Positions 10,984-23,455 of a stretch of DNA of 64,000 nt are shown piece after piece. The notes beneath the pieces were generated by a model, which searched no databases, was not told the origin of the DNA, and saw only the letters and a program-made list of their open reading frames with translations. The DNA comes from Clusia tigrina (Eukaryota; Arthropoda; Insecta; Diptera; Clusiidae): contig OV050032.1 of NCBI GenBank assembly GCA_920105625.2, positions 106,004,542-106,068,541 on the forward strand, given 5' to 3'. Position 1 is the stretch's first letter. Every line of letters starts with the position of its first letter. Made by a program: the position numbers and the translations under genes.

Positions 10984-12941
10984 TTGATTTGGGACTCTAT
11001 GGTAGCATAGCTTTGAGCGATAGCTTAAATTGACAAGAGGCTCGGGTACTTCATTGTTACAAAATTTCAATGTTTTATGACGCTCCAGTAAAAAGTTACA
11101 AGCATTTGTATGTTGCAAACTTTGATTGGTGTAGGACGTACCGTAAAGAAGTTAGGGGCGTTTGAAGTTTTATCAGTGTTTGATTTGGGACTCAAGGGTA
11201 GCATAGCTTTGAGCGATGGCCTAAGTTGACAAGAGGCTCGGGTACTTCATTGTTACAAACTTTCAAGATTTTAGGACGCTCCAGTAAAAAGTTACAAGAA
11301 TTTGAATGTTGCAAACTTTGATAGGTGTAGGACGTACCGTAAAGAAGTTAGGGCCATTTGAAGTTTTATCAGTGTTTGATTTGGGACTCAAGGGTAGCAT
11401 AGCTTTGAGCGATAACTTAAATTGACAAGAGGCTCGGGTACTTTATTGTTATAAAATTTCAAGGTTTTTTGACGCTCCCGTAAAAAGTTACAAGCATTTG
11501 TATGTTGCAAACTTTGATAGGTGTAGGACGTACCGTAAAGAAGTTAGGGGCGTTTGAAATTTTATCAGTGTTTGATTTGGGACTCAAGGGTAGCATAGTT
11601 TTGAGCGATAGCTTAAATTGACAAGAGGCTCGGGTACTTCATTGTTACAAAATTTCAAGGTTTTAGGACGCTCCAGTAAAAAGTTACAAGCATTTGAATG
11701 TTGCAAACTTTGATAGGTGTAGGACGTACCGTAAAGAAGTTAGGGGCGTTTGAAGTTTTATCAGTGTTTGATTTGGGACTCAAGGGTAGCATAGCTTTGA
11801 GCGATGGCTTAAATTGACAAGATGCTCGAGTACTTTATTGTTACAAAATTTCAAGGTTTTATGACGCTCCAGTAAAAAGTTACAAGCATTTGTATGTTGC
11901 AAACTTTGATAGGTGTAGGACGTACCGTAAAGAAGTTAGGGGCGTTTGAAATTTTATCAGTGTTTGATTTGGGACTCAAGGGTAGCATAGTTTTGAGCGA
12001 TAGCTTAAATTGACAAGAGGCTCGGGTACTTCATTGTTACAAAATTTCAAGGTTTTAGGACGCTCCAGTAAAAAGTTACAAACATTTGTATGTTGCAAAC
12101 TTTGATAGGTGTAGGACGTACCATATAGAAGTTAGGGGCGTTTGAAGTTTTATCAGTGTTTGATTTGGGACTCATGGGTAGCATAGCTTTGAGGGATAAC
12201 TTAAATTGACAAGATGCTCGAGTACTTTATTGTTACAAAATTTCAAGGTTATATGACGCTCCAGTAAAAAGTTACAAGCATTTGTATGTTACAAACTTTG
12301 ATAGGTGTAGGACGTGCCGTAAAGAAGTTAGGGGCTTTGAAGTTTTATCAGTGTTTGATTTGGGACTCTAGGGTAGCATAGCTTTGAGCGATGGCTTAAA
12401 TTGACAAAAGGCTCGAGTACTTCATTGTTACAAAATTTCGAGGTTTTATGACGATCCAGTAAAAAGTTACAAGCATTTGTATGTTGCAAACTTTGATAGG
12501 TGTAGGACGTACCGTAAAGAAGTTAGGGGCGTTTGAAGTTTTATCAGTGTTTGATTTGGGACTCAAGGGTAGCATAGCTTTGAGCGATGGCTTAAATTGA
12601 CAAGAGGCTCGAGTACTTTATTGTTACAAAATTTCAAGGTTTTATGACGCTCCAGTAAAAAGTTACAAGCATTTGAATGTTGCAAACTTTGATAGGTGTA
12701 GGACGTACCGTAAAGAAGTTAGGGCCATTTGAAGTTTTATCAGTGTTTGATTTGGGACTCAAGGGTAGCATAGTTTTGAGCTATAGCTAAATTGAGAAGA
12801 GGCTCGACTACTTTATTGTTACAAAATTTCAAGGTTTTATGACGCTCCAGTTAAAAGTTACAAGCATTTGTATGTTGCCAACTTTGATAGGTGTAGGACG
12901 TACCGTATAGAAGTTAGGGCCATTTGAAGTTTTATCAGTGT

Positions 12942-13537
12942 TTGATTTGGGACTCAAGGGTAGCATAGCTTTGAGCGATGTCTTAAATTGACAAGATGCT
13001 CGAGTACTTTATTGTTACAAAATTTCAAGGTTTTATGACGCTCCAGTAAAAAGTTTCAAGCATTTGTATGTTGCAAACTTTGATAGAAGTATAGAAGTTA
13101 GGGCCATTTGAAGTTTTATCAGTGTTTGATTTGGGACTCAAGGGTAGCATAGCTTTGAGCGATAGCTTAAATTGACAAACTTTGATAGGTGTAGGACGTA
13201 CCGTAGAGAAGTTAGAGACATTTGAAGTTTTATCAGTGTTTGATTTGGGACTCAAGGGTAGCATAGCTTTGAGCGATGGCTTAAATTGACAAGAGGCTCG
13301 AGTACTTTATTGTTACAAAATTTCAAGGTTTTATGACGCTCCAGTAAAAAGTTACAAGCATTTGTATGTTGCAAACTTTGATAGAAGTATAGAAGTTAGG
13401 GCCATTTGAAGTTTTATTAGTGTTTGATTTGGGACTCAAGGGTAGCATATCTTTGAGCGATAGCTTAAATTGACAAACTTTGATAGGTGTAGGACTTACC
13501 GTAAAGAAGTTAGGGGCGTTTGAAGTTTTATCAGTGT
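12942..13537 (+). repeat. Double short-unit pair, third occurrence
   Basis: The units start at 12942, 13126, 13240 and 13424 and have the same 184/114/184/114 bp make-up. The second 184 bp unit carries a private gttttattag replacing gttttatcag near 13413. Confidence 0.92.
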
Positions 13538-14124
13538 TTGATTTGGGACTCTAGGGTAGCATAGCTTTGAGCGATGGCTTAAATTGACAAGAGGCTCGAG
13601 TACTTCATTGTTACAAAATTTCGATGTTTTATGACACTCCAGTAAAAAGTAACAAGCATTTGTATGTTGCAAACTTTGATAGGTGTAGGACGTACCGTAT
13701 AGAAGTTAGGGCCATTTGAAGTTTTATCAGTGTTTTATTTGGGACTCTAGGGTAGCATAACTTTGAGCGATAGCTTAAATTGACAAGATGCTCGAGTACT
13801 TTATTGTTAAAAATTTTCAAGGTTTTATGATGCTCCAGTAAAAAGATACAAGCATTTGTATGTTGCAAACTTTGAAAGTGTAGGACGTGCCGTAAAGAAG
13901 TTAGGGACGTTTGAAGTTTTATCAGTGTTTGATTTGGGACTCTAGGGTAGCATATCTTTGAGCGATAACTTAAATTGACAAGATGCTCGATTACTTTATT
14001 GTTACAAAATTTCAAGGTTTTATGACGCTCCAGTAAAAAGTTACAAGCATTTGAATGTTGCCAACTTTGATAGGTGTAGGACGTACCGTATAGAAGTTAG
14101 GGCCATTTGAAGTTTTATCAGTGT

Positions 14125-14323
14125 TTGATTTGGGACTAGGTTAGGGTAGCATAGCTTTGAGCGATAGCTTAAATTGACAAGATGCTCGATTACTTTATTG
14201 TTACAAAATTTCAAGGTTTTATGACGCTCCAGTAAAAAGATACAAGCATTTGTATGTTGCAAACTTTGATAGGTGTAGGACGTACCGTAAAGAAGTTAGG
14301 GGCGTTTGAAGTTTTATCAGTGT
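14125..14323 (+). repeat. 199 bp monomer, second copy
   Basis: It carries the same 3 bp insertion (gggactaggttaggg) as 10785-10983 and is its counterpart in the second 3.34 kb block. Confidence 0.88.
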
Positions 14324-14685
14324 TTGATTTGGGACTCTATGGTAGCATAGCTTTGAGCGATAGCTTAAATTGACAAGAGGCTCGGGTACTTCATTGTTAC
14401 AAAATTTCAATGTTTTATGACGCTCCAGTAAAAAGTTACAAGCATTTGTATGTTGCAAACTTTGATTGGTGTAGGACGTACCGCAAAGAAGTTAGGGGCG
14501 TTTGAAGTTTTATCAGTGTTTGATTTGGGACTCAAGGGTAGCATAGCTTTGAGCGATGGCCTAAGTTGACAAGAGGCTCGGGTACTTCATTGTTACAAAC
14601 TTTCAAGATTTTAGGACGCTCCAGTAAAAAGTTACAAGAATTTGAATGTTGCAAACTTTGATAGGTGTAGGACGTACCGTAAAGA

Positions 14686-15059
14686 AGTTAGGGGCGTTTG
14701 AAGTTTTATCAGTCTTTGATTTGGGACTCAAGGGTAGCATAGCTTTGAGCGATGGCTTAAATTGACAAGAGGCTCGAATACTTTATTGTTACAAAATTTC
14801 AAGGTTTTATGACGCTCCAGTAAAAAGTTACAAGCATTTGTATGTTGCAAACTTTGATAGGTGTAGGACGTACCGTAAAGAAGCTAGGGCCATTTGAAGT
14901 TTTATCAGTGTTTGATTTGGGACTCAAGGGTAGCATAGCTTTGAGCGATAACTTAAATTGACAAGAGGCTCGGGTACTTTATTGTTATAAAATTTCAAGG
15001 TTTTTTGACGCTCCCGTAAAAAGTTACAAGCATTTGTATGTTGCAAACTTTGATAGGTG
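14686..15059 (+). repeat. Link monomers between 3.34 kb and 4.5 kb blocks
   Basis: This stretch matches about 7.8-8.1 kb (the gaatacttta monomer, then the one with attgttataaaa). With the preceding 14.04-14.7 kb it also matches 17.55-18.5 kb at an offset of about 3533 bp. No unique sequence is present. Confidence 0.75.
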
Positions 15060-18000
15060 TAGGACGTACCGTAAAGAAGTTAGGGGCGTTTGAAGTTTTA
15101 TCAGTGTTTGATTTGGGACTCATGCGTAGCATAGCTTTGAGCGATCACTTAAATTGACAAGATGCTCGCGTACTTTATTGTTACAAAATTTCAAGGTTTT
15201 ATGACGCTCCAGTAAAAAGTTACAAACATTTGTATGTTGCAAACTTTGATAGGTGTAGGACGTACCGTATAGAAGTTAGGGGCGTTTGAAGTTTTATCAG
15301 TGTTTGATTTGGGACTCATGGGTAGCATAGCTTTGAGGGATAACTTAAATTGACAAGATGCTCGAGTACTTTATTGTTACAAAATTTCAAGGTTTTATGA
15401 CGCTCCAGTAAAAAGTTACAAGCATTTGTATGTTGCAAACTTTGATAGGTGTAGGACGTACCGTTTAGAAGTTAGGGGCGTTTGAAGTTTTATCAGTGTT
15501 TGATTTGGGACTCTAGGGTAGCATAGCTTTGAGCGATGGCCTAAGTTGACAAGAGGCTCCAGTACTTTATTGTTACAAAATTTCAAGGTTTTATGACGCT
15601 CCAGTAAAAAGTTACAAGCATTTGAATGTTGCAAACTTTGATAGGTGTAGGACTTACCGTATAGAAGTTAGGGCCATTTGAAGTTTTATCAGTGTTTGAT
15701 TTGGGACTCAAGGGTAGCATGCCTTGAGCGATAACTTAAATTGACAAGAGGATCGAGTACTTTATTGTTACAAAATTTCAAGGTTTTATGACGCTCCAGT
15801 AAAAAGATACAAGCATTTGTATGTTGCAAACTTTGATGGGTGTAGGACATACCGTATAGAAGTAAGGGGCGTTTGAAGTTTTATCAGTGTTTGATTTGGG
15901 ACTCTAGGGTAGATAGCTTTGAGCGATGGCTTAAATTGACAGGAGGCTCGGGTACTTCATTTTTACAAAATTTCAAGGTTTTATGACGCTCCAGTAAAAA
16001 GTTACAAGCATTTGTATGTTGCAAACTTTGATAGGTGTAGGACGTACCGTATAGAAGTTAGAGCCATTTGAAGTTTTATCAGTGTTTGATTTGGGACTCA
16101 AGGGTAGCATAGCTTTGAGCGATAGCTTAAATTGACAAGAGGCTCGGGTACTTCATTGTTACAAAATTTCAAGGTTATATGACGCTCCAGTAAAAAGTTA
16201 CAAGCATTTGTATGTTACAAACTTTGATAGGTGTAGGACGTGGCGTAAAGAAGTTAGGGGCTTTGAAGTTTTATCAGTGTTTGATTTGGGACTCTAGGGT
16301 AGCATAGCTTTGAGCGATGGCTTAAATTGACAAAAGGCACGAGTACTTCATTGTTACAAAATTTCGAGGTTTTATGACGATCCAGTAAAAAGTTACAAGC
16401 ATTTGTATGTTGCAAACTTTGATAGGTGTAGGACGTACCGTAAAGAAGTTAGGGGCGTTTGAAGTTTTATCAGTGTTTGATTTGGGACTCAAGGGTAGCA
16501 TAGCTTTGAGCGATGGCTGAAATTGACAAGAGGCTCGAGTACTTTATTGTTACAAAATTTCAAGGTTTTATGACGCTCCAGTAAAAAGTTACAAGCATTT
16601 GAATGTTGCAAACTTTGATAGGTGTAGGACGTACCGTAAAGAAGTTAGGGCCATTTGAAGTTTTATCAGTGTTTGATTTGGGACTCAAGGGTAGCATAGT
16701 TTTGAGCGATAGCTTAAATTGAGAAGAGGCTCGACTACTTTATTGTTACAAAATTTCAAGGTTTTATGACGCTCCAGTTAAAAGTTACAAGCATTTGTAT
16801 GTTGCCAACTTTGATAGGTGTAGGACGTACCGTATAGAAGTTAGGGCCATTTGAAGTTTTATCAGTGTTTGATTTGGGACTCAAGGGTAGCATAGCTTTG
16901 AGCGATGGCTTAAATTGACAAGATGCTCGAGTACTTTATTGTTACAAAATTTCAAGGTTTTATGACGCTCCAGTAAAAAGTTGCAAGCTTTTGTATGTTG
17001 CAAACTTTGATAGAAGTATAGAAGTTAGGGCCATTTGAAGTTTTATCAGTGTTTGATTTGGGACTCAAGGGTAGCATAGCTTTGAGCGATAGCTTAAATT
17101 GACAAACTTTGATAGGTGTAGGACGTACCGTAGAGAAGTTAGAAACATTTGAAGTTTTATCAGTGTTTGATTTGGGACTCAAGGGTAGCATAGCTTTGAG
17201 CGATGGCTTAAATTGACAAGAGGCTCGAGTACTTTATTGTTACAAAATTTCAAGGTTTTATGACGCTCCAGTAAAAAGTTACAAGCATTTGTATGTTGCA
17301 AACTTTGATAGAAGTATAGAAGTTAGGGCCATTTGAAGTTTTATCAGTGTTTGATTTGGGACTCAAGGGTAGCATAGCTTTGAGCGATAGCTTAAATTGA
17401 CAAACTTTGATAGGTGTAGGACGTACCGTAAATAAGTTAGGGGCGTTTGAAGTTTTATCAGTGTTTGATTTGGGACTCTAGGGTAGCATAGCTTTGAGCG
17501 ATGGCTTAAATTGACAAGAGGCTCGAGTACTTCATTGTTACAAAATTTCGATGTTTTATGACGCTCCAGTAAAAAGTAACAAGCATTTGTATGTTGCCAA
17601 CTTTGATAGGTGTAGGACGTACCGTATAGAAGTTAGGGCCATTTGAAGTTTTATCAGTGTTTGATTTGGGACTCTAGGGTAGCATAGCTTTGAGCGATAG
17701 CTTAAATTGACAAGATGCTCGATTACTTTATTGTTACAAAATTTCAAGGTTTTATGACGCTCCAGTAAAAAGATACAAGCATTTGTATGTTGCAAACTTT
17801 GATAGGTGTAGGACGTACCGTAAAGAAGTTAGGGGCGTTTGAAGTTTTATCAGTGTTTGACTTGGGACTCTATGGTAGCATAGCTTTGAGCGATAGCTTA
17901 AATTGACAAGAGGCTCGGGTACTTCATTGTTACAAAATTTCAATGTTTTATGACGCTCCAGTAAAAAGTTACAAGCATTTGTATGTTGCAAACTTTGATT

Positions 18001-19572
18001 GGTGTAGGACGTACCGCAAAGAAGTTAGGGGCGTTTGAAGTTTTATCAGTGTTTGATTTGGGACTCAAGGGTATCATAGCTTTGAGCGATCGCCTAAGTT
18101 GACAAGAGGCTCGGGTACTTCATTGTTACAAACTTTCAAGGTTTTAGGACGCTCCAGTAAAAAGTTACAAGCATTTGAATGTTGCAAACTTTGATAGGTG
18201 TAGGACGTACCGTAAAGAAGTTAGGGGCGTTTGAAGTTTTATCAGTCTTTGATTTGGGACTCAAGGGTAGCATAGCTTTGAGCGATGGCTTAAATTGACA
18301 AGAGGCTCGAATACTTTATTGTTACAAAATTTCAAGGTTTTATGACGCTCCAGTAAAAAGTTACAAGCATTTGTATGTTGCAAACTTTGATAGGTGTAGG
18401 ACGTACCGTAAAGAAGTTAGGGCCATTTGAAGTTTTATCAGTGTTTGATTTGGGACTCAAGGGTAGCATAGCTTTGAGCGATAACTTAAATTGACAAGAG
18501 GCTCGGGTACTTTATTGTTATAAAATTTCAAGGTTTTTTGACGCTCCGGTAAAAAGTTACAAGCATTTGTATGTTGCAAACTTTGATAGGTGTAGGACGT
18601 ACCGTAAAGAAGTTAGGGGCGTTTGAAATTTTATCAGTGTTTGATTTGGGACTCAAGGGTAGCATAGTTTTGAGCGATAGCTTAAATTGACAAGAGGCTC
18701 GGGTACTTCATTGTTACAAAATTTCAAGATTTTAGGACGCTCCAGTAAAAAGTTACAAGCATTTGAATGTTGCAAACTTTGATAGGTGTAGGACGTACCG
18801 TAAAGAAGTTAGGGGCGTTTGAAGTTTTATCAGTGTTTGATTTGGGACTCAAGGGTAGCATAGCTTTGAGCGATGGCTTAAATTGACAAGATGCCCGAGT
18901 ACTTTATTGTTACAAAATTTGAAGGTTTTATGACGCTCCAGTAAAAAGTTACAAGCATTTGTATGTTGCAAATTTTGATAGGTGTAGGACGTACCGTATA
19001 GAAGTTAGGGTAATTTGAAGTTTTATCAGTGTTTGATTTGGGACTCAAGGGTAGCATAGCTTTGAGCGATAGCTTAAATTGACAAGAGGCTCGGGTACTT
19101 TATTGTTACAAAATTTCAAGGTTTTATGACGCTCCAGTAAAAAGTTACAAGCATTTGTATGTTGCAAACTTTGATAGGTGTAGGACGTACCGTAAAGAAG
19201 TTAGGGGCGTTTGAAGTTTTATCAGTGTTTGATTTGGGACTCAAGGGTAGCATAGCTTTGAGCGATGGCTTAAATTGACAAGAGGCTCGAGTACTTTACT
19301 GTTACAAAATTTCAAGGATTTATGACGCTCCAGTAAAAAGTTACAAGCATTTGTATGTTGCAAACTTTGATAGGTGTAGGACGTACCGTAAAGAAGTTAG
19401 GGGCGTTTGAAGTTTTATCAGTGTTTGATTTGGGACTCTAGGGTAGCATAGCTTTGAGCGATGGCTTAAATTGACAAGAGGCTCGAGAACTTTATTGTTA
19501 CAAAATTTCAAGGTTTTATGACGCTCCAGTAAAAAGTTACAAGCATTTGAATGATGCAAACTTTGATAGGTG
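15060..19572 (+). repeat. 4513 bp higher-order unit, copy 1
   Basis: The monomer with gatcacttaaattg near 15146 recurs near 19659, and the catgccttgag monomer at 15718 recurs at 20231, both at offset 4513. Matching order holds for the first 2.5 kb of the unit (15060 to about 17590 against 19573 to about 22100), including the double short-unit pair. The rest of the unit (17.55-19.57 kb) is related instead to 14.04-15.0 kb and to 4.8-5.1 kb, so the unit is a mosaic of older pieces. Confidence 0.82.
16869..17464 (+). repeat. Double short-unit pair, fourth occurrence
   Basis: The units start at 16869, 17053, 17167 and 17351. The first 184 bp unit carries gttgcaagcttttg replacing gtttcaagcatttg. 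It lies 3927 bp from the third and 4513 bp from the fifth occurrence. Confidence 0.92.
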
Positions 19573-22099
19573 TAGGACGTACCGTAAAGAAGTTAGGGGC
19601 GTTTGAAGTTTTATCAGTGTTTGATTTGGGACTCATGGGTAGCATAGCTTTGAGCGATCACTTAAATTGACAAGATGCTCGCGTACTTTATTGTTACAAA
19701 ATTTCAAGGTTTTATGACGCTCCAGTAAAAAGTTACAAACATTTGTATGTTGCAAACTTTGATAGGTGTAGGACGTACCGTATAGAAGTTAGGGGCGTTT
19801 GAAGTTTTATCAGTGTTTGATTTGGGACTCATGGGTAGCATAGCTTTGAGGGATAACTTAAATTGACAAGATGCTCGAGTACTTTATTGTTACAAAATTT
19901 CAAGGTTTTATGACGCTCCAGTAAAAAGTTACAAGCATTTGTATGTTGCAAACTTTGATAGGTGTAGGACGTACCGTTTAGAAGTTAGGGGCGTTTGAAG
20001 TTTAATCAGTGTTTGATTTGGGACTCTAGGGTAGCATAGCTTTGAGCGATGGCCTAAGTTGACAAGAGGCTCCAGTACTTTATTGTTACAAAATTTCAAG
20101 GTTTTATGACGCTCCAGTAAAAAGTTACAAGCATTTCAATGTTGCAAACTTTGATAGGTGTAGGACTTACCGTATAGAAGTTAGGGCCATTTGAAGTTTT
20201 ATCAGTGTTTGATTTGGGACTCAAGGGTAGCATGCCTTGAGCGATAACTTAAATTGACAAGAGGATCGAGTACTTTATTGTTACAAAATTTCAAGGTTTT
20301 ATGACGCTCCAGTAAAAAGATACAAGCATTTGTATGTTGCAAACTTTGATGAGTGTAGGACATACCGTATAGAAGTAAGGGGCGTTTGAAGTTTTATCAG
20401 TGTTTGATTTGGGACTCTACGTTAGATAGCTTTGAGCGATGGCTTAAATTGACAGGAGGCTCGGGTACTTCATTTTTACAAAATTTCAAGGTATTATGAC
20501 GCTCCAGTAAAAAGTTACAAGCATTTGTATGTTGCAAACTTTGATAGGTGTAGGACGTACCGTATAGAAGTTAGAGCCATTTGAAGTTTTATCAGTGTTT
20601 GATTTGGGACTCAAGGGTAGCATAGCTTTGAGCGATAGCTTAAATTGACAAGAGGCTCGGGTACTTCATTGTTACAAAATTTCAAGGTTATATGACGCTC
20701 CAGTAAAAAGTTACAAGCCTTTGTATGTTACAAACTTTGATAGGTGTAGGACGTGCCGTAAAGAAGTTAGGGGCTTTGAAGTTTTATCAGTGTTTGATTT
20801 GGGACTCTAGGGTAGCATAGCTTTGAGCGATGGCTTAAATTGACAAAAGGCTCGAGTACTTCATTGTTACAAAATTTCGAGGTTTTATGACGATCCAGTA
20901 AAAAGTTACAAGCATTTGTATGTTGCAAACTTTGATAGGTGTAGGACGTACCGTAAAGAAGTTAGGGGCGTTTGAAGTTTTATCAGTGTTTGATTTGGGA
21001 CTCAAGGGTAGCATAGTTTTGAGCGATGGCTTAAATTGACAAGAGGCTCGAGTACTTTATTGTTACAAAATTTCAAGGTTTTATGACGCTCCAGTAAAAA
21101 GTTACAAGCATTTGAATGTTGCAAACTTTGATAGGTGTAGGACGTACCGTAAAGAAGTTAGGGCCATTTGAAGTTTTATCAGTGTTTGATTTGGGACTCA
21201 AGGGTAGCATAGTTTTGAGCGATAGCTTAAATTGAGAAGAGGCTCGACTACTTTATTGTTACAAAATTTCAAGGTTTTATGACGCTCCAGTTAAAAGTTA
21301 CAAGCATTTGTATGTTGCCAACTTTGATAGGTGTAGGACGTACCGTATAGAAGTTAGGGCCATTTGAAGTTTTATCAGTGTTTGATTTGGGACTCAAGGG
21401 TAGCATAGCTTTGAGCGATGGCTTAAATTGGCAAGATGCTCGAGTACTTTATTGTTACAAAATTTCAAGGTTTTATGACGCTCCAGTAAAAAGTTTCAAG
21501 CATTTGTATGTTGCAAACTTTGATAGAAGTATAGAAGTTAGGGCCATTTGAAGTTTTATCAGTGTTTGATTTGGGACTCAAGGGTAGCATAGCTTTGAGC
21601 GATAGCTTAAATTGACAAACTTTGATAGGTGTACGACGTACCGTAGAGAAGTTAGAGACATTTGAAGTTTTATCAGTGTTTGATTTGGGACTCAAGGGTA
21701 GCATAGCTTTGAGCGATGGCTTAAATTGACAAGAGGCTCGAGTACTTTATTGTTACAAAATTTCAAGGTTTTATGACGCTCCAGTAAAAAGTTACAAGCA
21801 TTTGTATGTTGCAAACTTTGATAGAAGTATAGAAGTTAGGGCCATTTGAAGTTTTATCAGTGTTTGATTTGGGACTCAAGGGTAGCATAGCTTTGAGCGA
21901 TAGCTTAAATTGACAAACTTTGATAGGTGTAGGACGTACCGTAAAGAAGTTAGGGGCGTTTGAAGTTTTATCAGTCTTTGATTTGGGACTCTAGGGTAGC
22001 ATAGCTTTGAGCGATGGCTTAAATTGACAAGAGGCTCGAGTACTTCATTGTTACAAAATTTCGATGTTTTATGACACTCCAGTAAAAAGTAACAAGCAT
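19573..22099 (+). repeat. 4513 bp higher-order unit, copy 2 (partial)
   Basis: This stretch follows 15060-17590 in order at offset 4513, with scattered differences such as gaagtttaatcag near 20000 and ctctacgttagatag near 20415. Similarity at this offset ends near 22100, where the reference ttgccaactttg is replaced by ttgcaaactgtg. Confidence 0.82.
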
Positions 22100-22495
22100 T
22101 TGTATGTTGCAAACTGTGATAGGTGTAGGACGTACCGTATAGAAATTAGGGCCATTTGAAGTTTTATCAGTGTTTTATTTGGGACTCTAGGGTAGCATAA
22201 CTTTGAGCGATAGCTTAAATTGACAAGATGCTCGAGTACTTTATTGTTAAAAATTTTCAAGGTTTTATGACGCTCCAGTAAAAAGATACAAGCATTTGTA
22301 TGTTGCAAACTTTGAAAGTGTAGGACGTGCCGTAAAGAAGTTAGGGACGTTTGAAGTTTTATCAGTGTTTGATTTGGGACTCTAGGGTAGCATAGCTTTG
22401 AGCGATAACTTAAATTGACAAGATGCTCGAGTACTTTATTGTTACAAAATTTCATGGTTTTATGACGCTCCAGTAAAAAGTTACAAGCATTTGAA
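20140..22495 (+). repeat. 2356 bp unit, copy 1 (overlaps the 4513 bp unit)
   Basis: The order from the gtaggacttacc monomer through the catgccttgag, gtagatagc, gagccatttg and gtgccgtaaag monomers recurs 2356 bp further right (for example the gtgcc mark at 20753 and 23109). This segment is also the right part of the 4513 bp duplication, so the 4513 bp event or its product was partly re-copied. Confidence 0.78.
21382..21977 (+). repeat. Double short-unit pair, fifth and last occurrence
   Basis: The units start at 21382, 21566, 21680 and 21864. After this position no double pair occurs; short units to the right are single pairs or solitary. Confidence 0.92.
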
Positions 22496-23455
22496 TGTTG
22501 CAAACTTTGATAAGTGTAGGACTTACCGTATAGAAGTTAGGGCCATTTGAAGTTTTATCAGTGTTTGATTTGGGACTCAAGGGTAGCATGCCTTGAGCGA
22601 TAACTTAAATTGACAAGAGGCTCGAGTACTTTATTGTTACAAAATTTCAAGGTTTTATGACGCTCCAGTAAAAAGATACAAGCATTTGTATGTTGCAAAC
22701 TTTGATGGGTGTAGGACATACCGTATAGAAGTAAGGGGCGTTTGAAGTTTTATCAGTGTTTGATTTGGGACTCTAGGGTAGATAGCTTTGAGCGATGGCT
22801 TAAATTGACAGGAGGCTCGGGTACTTCATTTTTACAAAATTTTAAGGTTTTATGACGCTCCAGTAAAAAGTTACAAGCATTTGTATGTTGCAAACTTTGA
22901 TAGGTGTAGGACGTACCGTATAGAAGTTAGAGCCATTTAAAGTTTTATCAGTGTTTGATTTGGGACTCAAGGGTAGCATAGCTTTGAGCGATAGCTTAAA
23001 TTGACAAGAGGCTCGGGTACTTCATTGTTACAAAATTTCAAGGTTATATGACGCTCCAGTAAAAAGTTACAAGCATTTGTATGTTACAAACTTTGATAGG
23101 TGTAGGACGTGCCGTAAAGAAGTTAGGGGCTTTGAAGTTTTATCAGTGTTTGATTTGGGACTCTAGGGTAGCATAGCTTTGAGCGATGGCTTAAATTGAC
23201 AAAAGGCTCGAGTACTTCATTGTTACAAAATTTCGAGGTTTTATGACGATCCAGTAAAAAGTTACAAGCATTTGTATGTTGCAAACTTTGATAGGTGTAG
23301 GACGTACCGTAAAGAAGTTAGGGGCGTTTGAAGTTTTATCAGTGTTTGATTTGGGACTCAAGGGTAGCATAGCTTTGAGCGATGGCTTAAATTGACAAGA
23401 GGCTCGAGTACTTTATTGTTACAAAATTTCAAGGTTTTATGACGCTCCAGTAAAA
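22496..23455 (+). repeat. 2356 bp unit, copy 2 (partial)
   Basis: This stretch matches 20140-21099 at offset 2356 and stops near 23455, where agtaaaaagtaac replaces agtaaaaagttac. The run of five rare monomers listed for copy 1 is complete here. Confidence 0.8.

Larger units (their letters stand above)
7967..11307 (+). repeat. 3.34 kb higher-order block, copy 1
   Basis: About 17 monomer-equivalents match the next 3.34 kb in the same order at offset 3341, then 3340 after a single-base loss in copy 2. Shared rare marks include attgttataaaatttc with ggttttttgacgctccc, the gtgccgtaaag monomer, a double short-unit pair, and the 199 bp monomer. Differences are few, for example gtttaaag near 9190 where copy 2 has gtttgaag, and atgttccaaac near 9727 where copy 2 has atgttgcaaac. 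The left edge is placed only to within about 45 bp. Confidence 0.87.
11308..14685 (+). repeat. 3.34 kb higher-order block, copy 2
   Basis: This is the near-identical second copy of 7967-11307. A private change near 12780 (ctatagctaaattg replacing cgatagcttaaattg) shortens it by one base. Similarity at this offset ends near 14690, where copy 2 continues with ggggcgtttg and copy 1 had gggccatttg. Relative to the older 3534 bp spacing upstream, one monomer (the gtctttgattt monomer seen near 7840) is missing at the junction between the copies. Confidence 0.87.
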
